NCBI GenBank assembly: GCA_947460795.1
Contig: CANHJA010000026.1
Coordinates: forward strand, 1 to 15,089
From: Bacteroidota bacterium
Lineage (GTDB): Bacteria > Bacteroidota > Bacteroidia > Chitinophagales > Chitinophagaceae
DNA: 15,089 nt
Direction: 5' to 3'
Part shown: piece by piece, positions 14,362-15,089 of the stretch
How the letters are laid out: each line of letters begins with the position of its first letter
How positions within the stretch are numbered: position 1 is the stretch's first letter
Notes under the pieces: generated by a model
Told to the model about the DNA's origin: nothing
Database searches by the model: none
The model's input: only the letters and a program-made list of their open reading frames with translations
Translations under genes and position numbers: made by a program

Positions 14362-14414
14362 AATAATTTTAGCTTTAACTAAACTTTTAAAATAAAATAA
14401 ATTTTAGTTTTTAA
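14355..14414 (+). repeat. Imperfect direct repeat upstream of the DUF1573 gene
   Basis: Two copies of a 24-26-bp AT-rich unit start at 14355 and 14389, 34 bp apart. They share AAAATAAAATAA followed by TTTTAG and a T-run ending in AA. The second copy differs by small insertions and one C-to-T change. The first copy overlaps the lipoprotein stop codon. Within it, TTTAG-CTTTAA-CTAAA (14368-14383) can form a weak hairpin followed by CTTTT, a possible terminator. Role unknown; it may be an UP-like AT-rich promoter element. Confidence 0.35.
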
Positions 14415-14422
14415 TTGCTACT

Positions 14423-14430
14423 TACATTTG
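14423..14430 (+). promoter_or_regulatory. -7 promoter element of the DUF1573 gene
   Basis: TACATTTG matches TAnnTTTG exactly and ends 16 nt before the ATG at 14447. Confidence 0.45.
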
Positions 14431-14446
14431 AGTAAAATAAATAATA

Positions 14447-14926
14447 ATGAAAAAAATAATATTATCATTAACTATCGTTTTAGCAGGGTTGACTGCTGCA
14501 CATGCACAAACATCAAACGCTCCTGCCGATGCTGTTAAAGCTGTTAATCCGAAAGCTGCGGACATTAAATTCACTTCGCTAGAAATAGATTATGGAACTA
14601 TTGAGCACAATGCGGATGGAAATCGTGAGTTTAAATTTAAAAATGTCGGTAAAGAACCATTGATTATTGCAAATTGTCAAGGATCATGTGGTTGTACAGT
14701 TCCAACATGGCCTAAAGAACCAATTATGCCAGGAAAAAGCGGTATAATTAAAGTAAAATATGCGACGGATAGAGTAGGACATTTTCAAAAAAATGTAACT
14801 GTAACATCTAATGCAAAAGTTGAAAAAGTTGTTTTAACAATCAAAGGCGATGTAAAACCTGATGGAAATCCAACACCAGCTGCTCCAGCACCGGATAAAA
14901 GATCAGAATTAACTCCTGCCCATTAA
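14447..14926 (+). CDS. Exported DUF1573 family protein
   Basis: This 159-aa protein has a signal peptide (hydrophobic 3-17, cleavage after AHA before Q21). The DUF1573 domain covers about residues 42-136: DYGTIEHNADGNREFKFKN (48-66), IANCQGSCGCTVPTWPKEPI (74-93) with C77, C81 and C83, PGKSGIIKVKY (95-105), and the GHFQKNVTVTSNA segment (111-123). This Ig/ASH-like beta domain is abundant in Bacteroidota envelopes and its function is not established. The SCGCT motif is conserved in the family. The C-terminal tail (137-159) is Pro/Ala-rich and disordered-looking. It has its own -7 box and ends in a terminator, so it is monocistronic. Confidence 0.9.
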   Translation: MKKIILSLTIVLAGLTAAHAQTSNAPADAVKAVNPKAADIKFTSLEIDYGTIEHNADGNREFKFKNVGKEPLIIANCQGSCGCTVPTWPKEPIMPGKSGIIKVKYATDRVGHFQKNVTVTSNAKVEKVVLTIKGDVKPDGNPTPAAPAPDKRSELTPAH

Positions 14927-14945
14927 TAGAAAAATCTTACTAATA

Positions 14946-14976
14946 AAAAAATCCCACATATTTTGTGGGATTTTTT
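14946..14976. terminator. Bidirectional terminator between convergent genes
   Basis: ATCCCACA (14951-14958) and TGTGGGAT (14964-14971) form a perfect 8-bp stem with loop TATTT, flanked by an A-run on the left and a T-run on the right. It works on paper in both directions, stopping the DUF1573 gene on the plus strand and the hisS-like gene on the minus strand. Confidence 0.92.
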
Positions 14977-14986
14977 ATTGCATATT

Positions 14987-15089
14987 TTAATGAAATAAGT
15001 TGACTGTTTCTTCCAGTGAAATCAATTTTTTTTCACCAGTAACAATGTTTTTTATTGAAATTAATTCTTGAGATAACTCATTTTCATTG
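14987..15089 (-). CDS. hisS: Histidyl-tRNA synthetase, C-terminal end (partial)
   Basis: The last 33 residues of a gene entering from the right edge are visible, ending ETVNLFH and a TAA at 14989-14987. The stretch IKNIVTGEKKLISLEE resembles the extreme C-terminus of bacterial HisRS, where VKNMxTGEQ-type motifs close the anticodon-binding domain. HisRS charges tRNA-His in the cytoplasm. The frame is open to the window edge and is followed by a bidirectional terminator, which supports a real gene end. The fragment is short, so the identity is tentative. Confidence 0.5.
   Translation of the reverse strand, partial: NENELSQELISIKNIVTGEKKLISLEETVNLFH

Noticed and set aside
1..15089. CRISPR array, tRNA, rRNA, insertion sequence or phage genes
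   Set aside because: No regularly spaced repeats, transposase or integrase motifs, or RNA gene signatures were seen; gaps between genes are all under 300 bases.

Overview
This window looks like chromosomal DNA from a free-living member of the Bacteroidota, probably near Chitinophagales. Four things point there. The DNA is AT-rich (about one third GC by eye). Shine-Dalgarno sequences are absent and A-rich leaders take their place. The Bacteroidota-type -7 element TAnnTTTG recurs upstream of genes. The gene families fit too: a LytS/LytTR pair, a SCO-DUF420 pair, DUF983, DUF2147 and DUF1573 proteins, and efp-accB-accC. I see no phage, IS element, CRISPR array, tRNA or rRNA. All long reading frames are intact.

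Layout. 1-1250 (minus): a two-component pair, a LytS-type sensor kinase followed by a LytTR-type response regulator cut by the window edge. 1477-3201 (plus): an M3-family oligopeptidase. 3301-5385 (minus): a probable operon of a SCO-like protein, a DUF420 membrane protein and an FAD/NAD(P)H oxidoreductase. 5489-8299 (plus): an ABC exporter, a DUF983 zinc-ribbon membrane protein and a secreted DUF2147 protein. 8301-10724 (minus): an outer-membrane-type protein, fabG and the DNA repair glycosylase tag. 10889-13641 (plus): efp, accB and accC. 13763-14926 (plus): three small exported proteins (Cys/Lys-rich protein, small lipoprotein, DUF1573 protein). 14987-15089 (minus): the C-terminal end of what looks like histidyl-tRNA synthetase.

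How the genes work together. accB, accC and fabG are fatty-acid synthesis genes (malonyl-CoA supply and 3-ketoacyl reduction), although fabG is not in the acc operon. SCO and DUF420 proteins are normally cytochrome oxidase assembly factors, but here they are not next to oxidase genes. Several envelope proteins carry metal-binding-type residues: the kinase has a His/Met-rich loop predicted to face the periplasm, and a small exported protein has four Cys-Cys-Lys/Arg repeats. A metal-response theme is only an inference.

The points most worth a second look are these. The SCO homologue has lost all its expected copper ligands. The sensor kinase has a His/Met-rich loop. EF-P carries arginine at the tip position where Bacteroidota such as Bacteroides carry lysine. 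AccB has a histone-tail-like basic N-terminal extension. The Cys-Cys repeat protein is unassigned. Several genes have -7 boxes abutting their start codons, which suggests leaderless mRNAs. I did not find a clear undescribed multi-gene defence or mobile system; most of the window is housekeeping.
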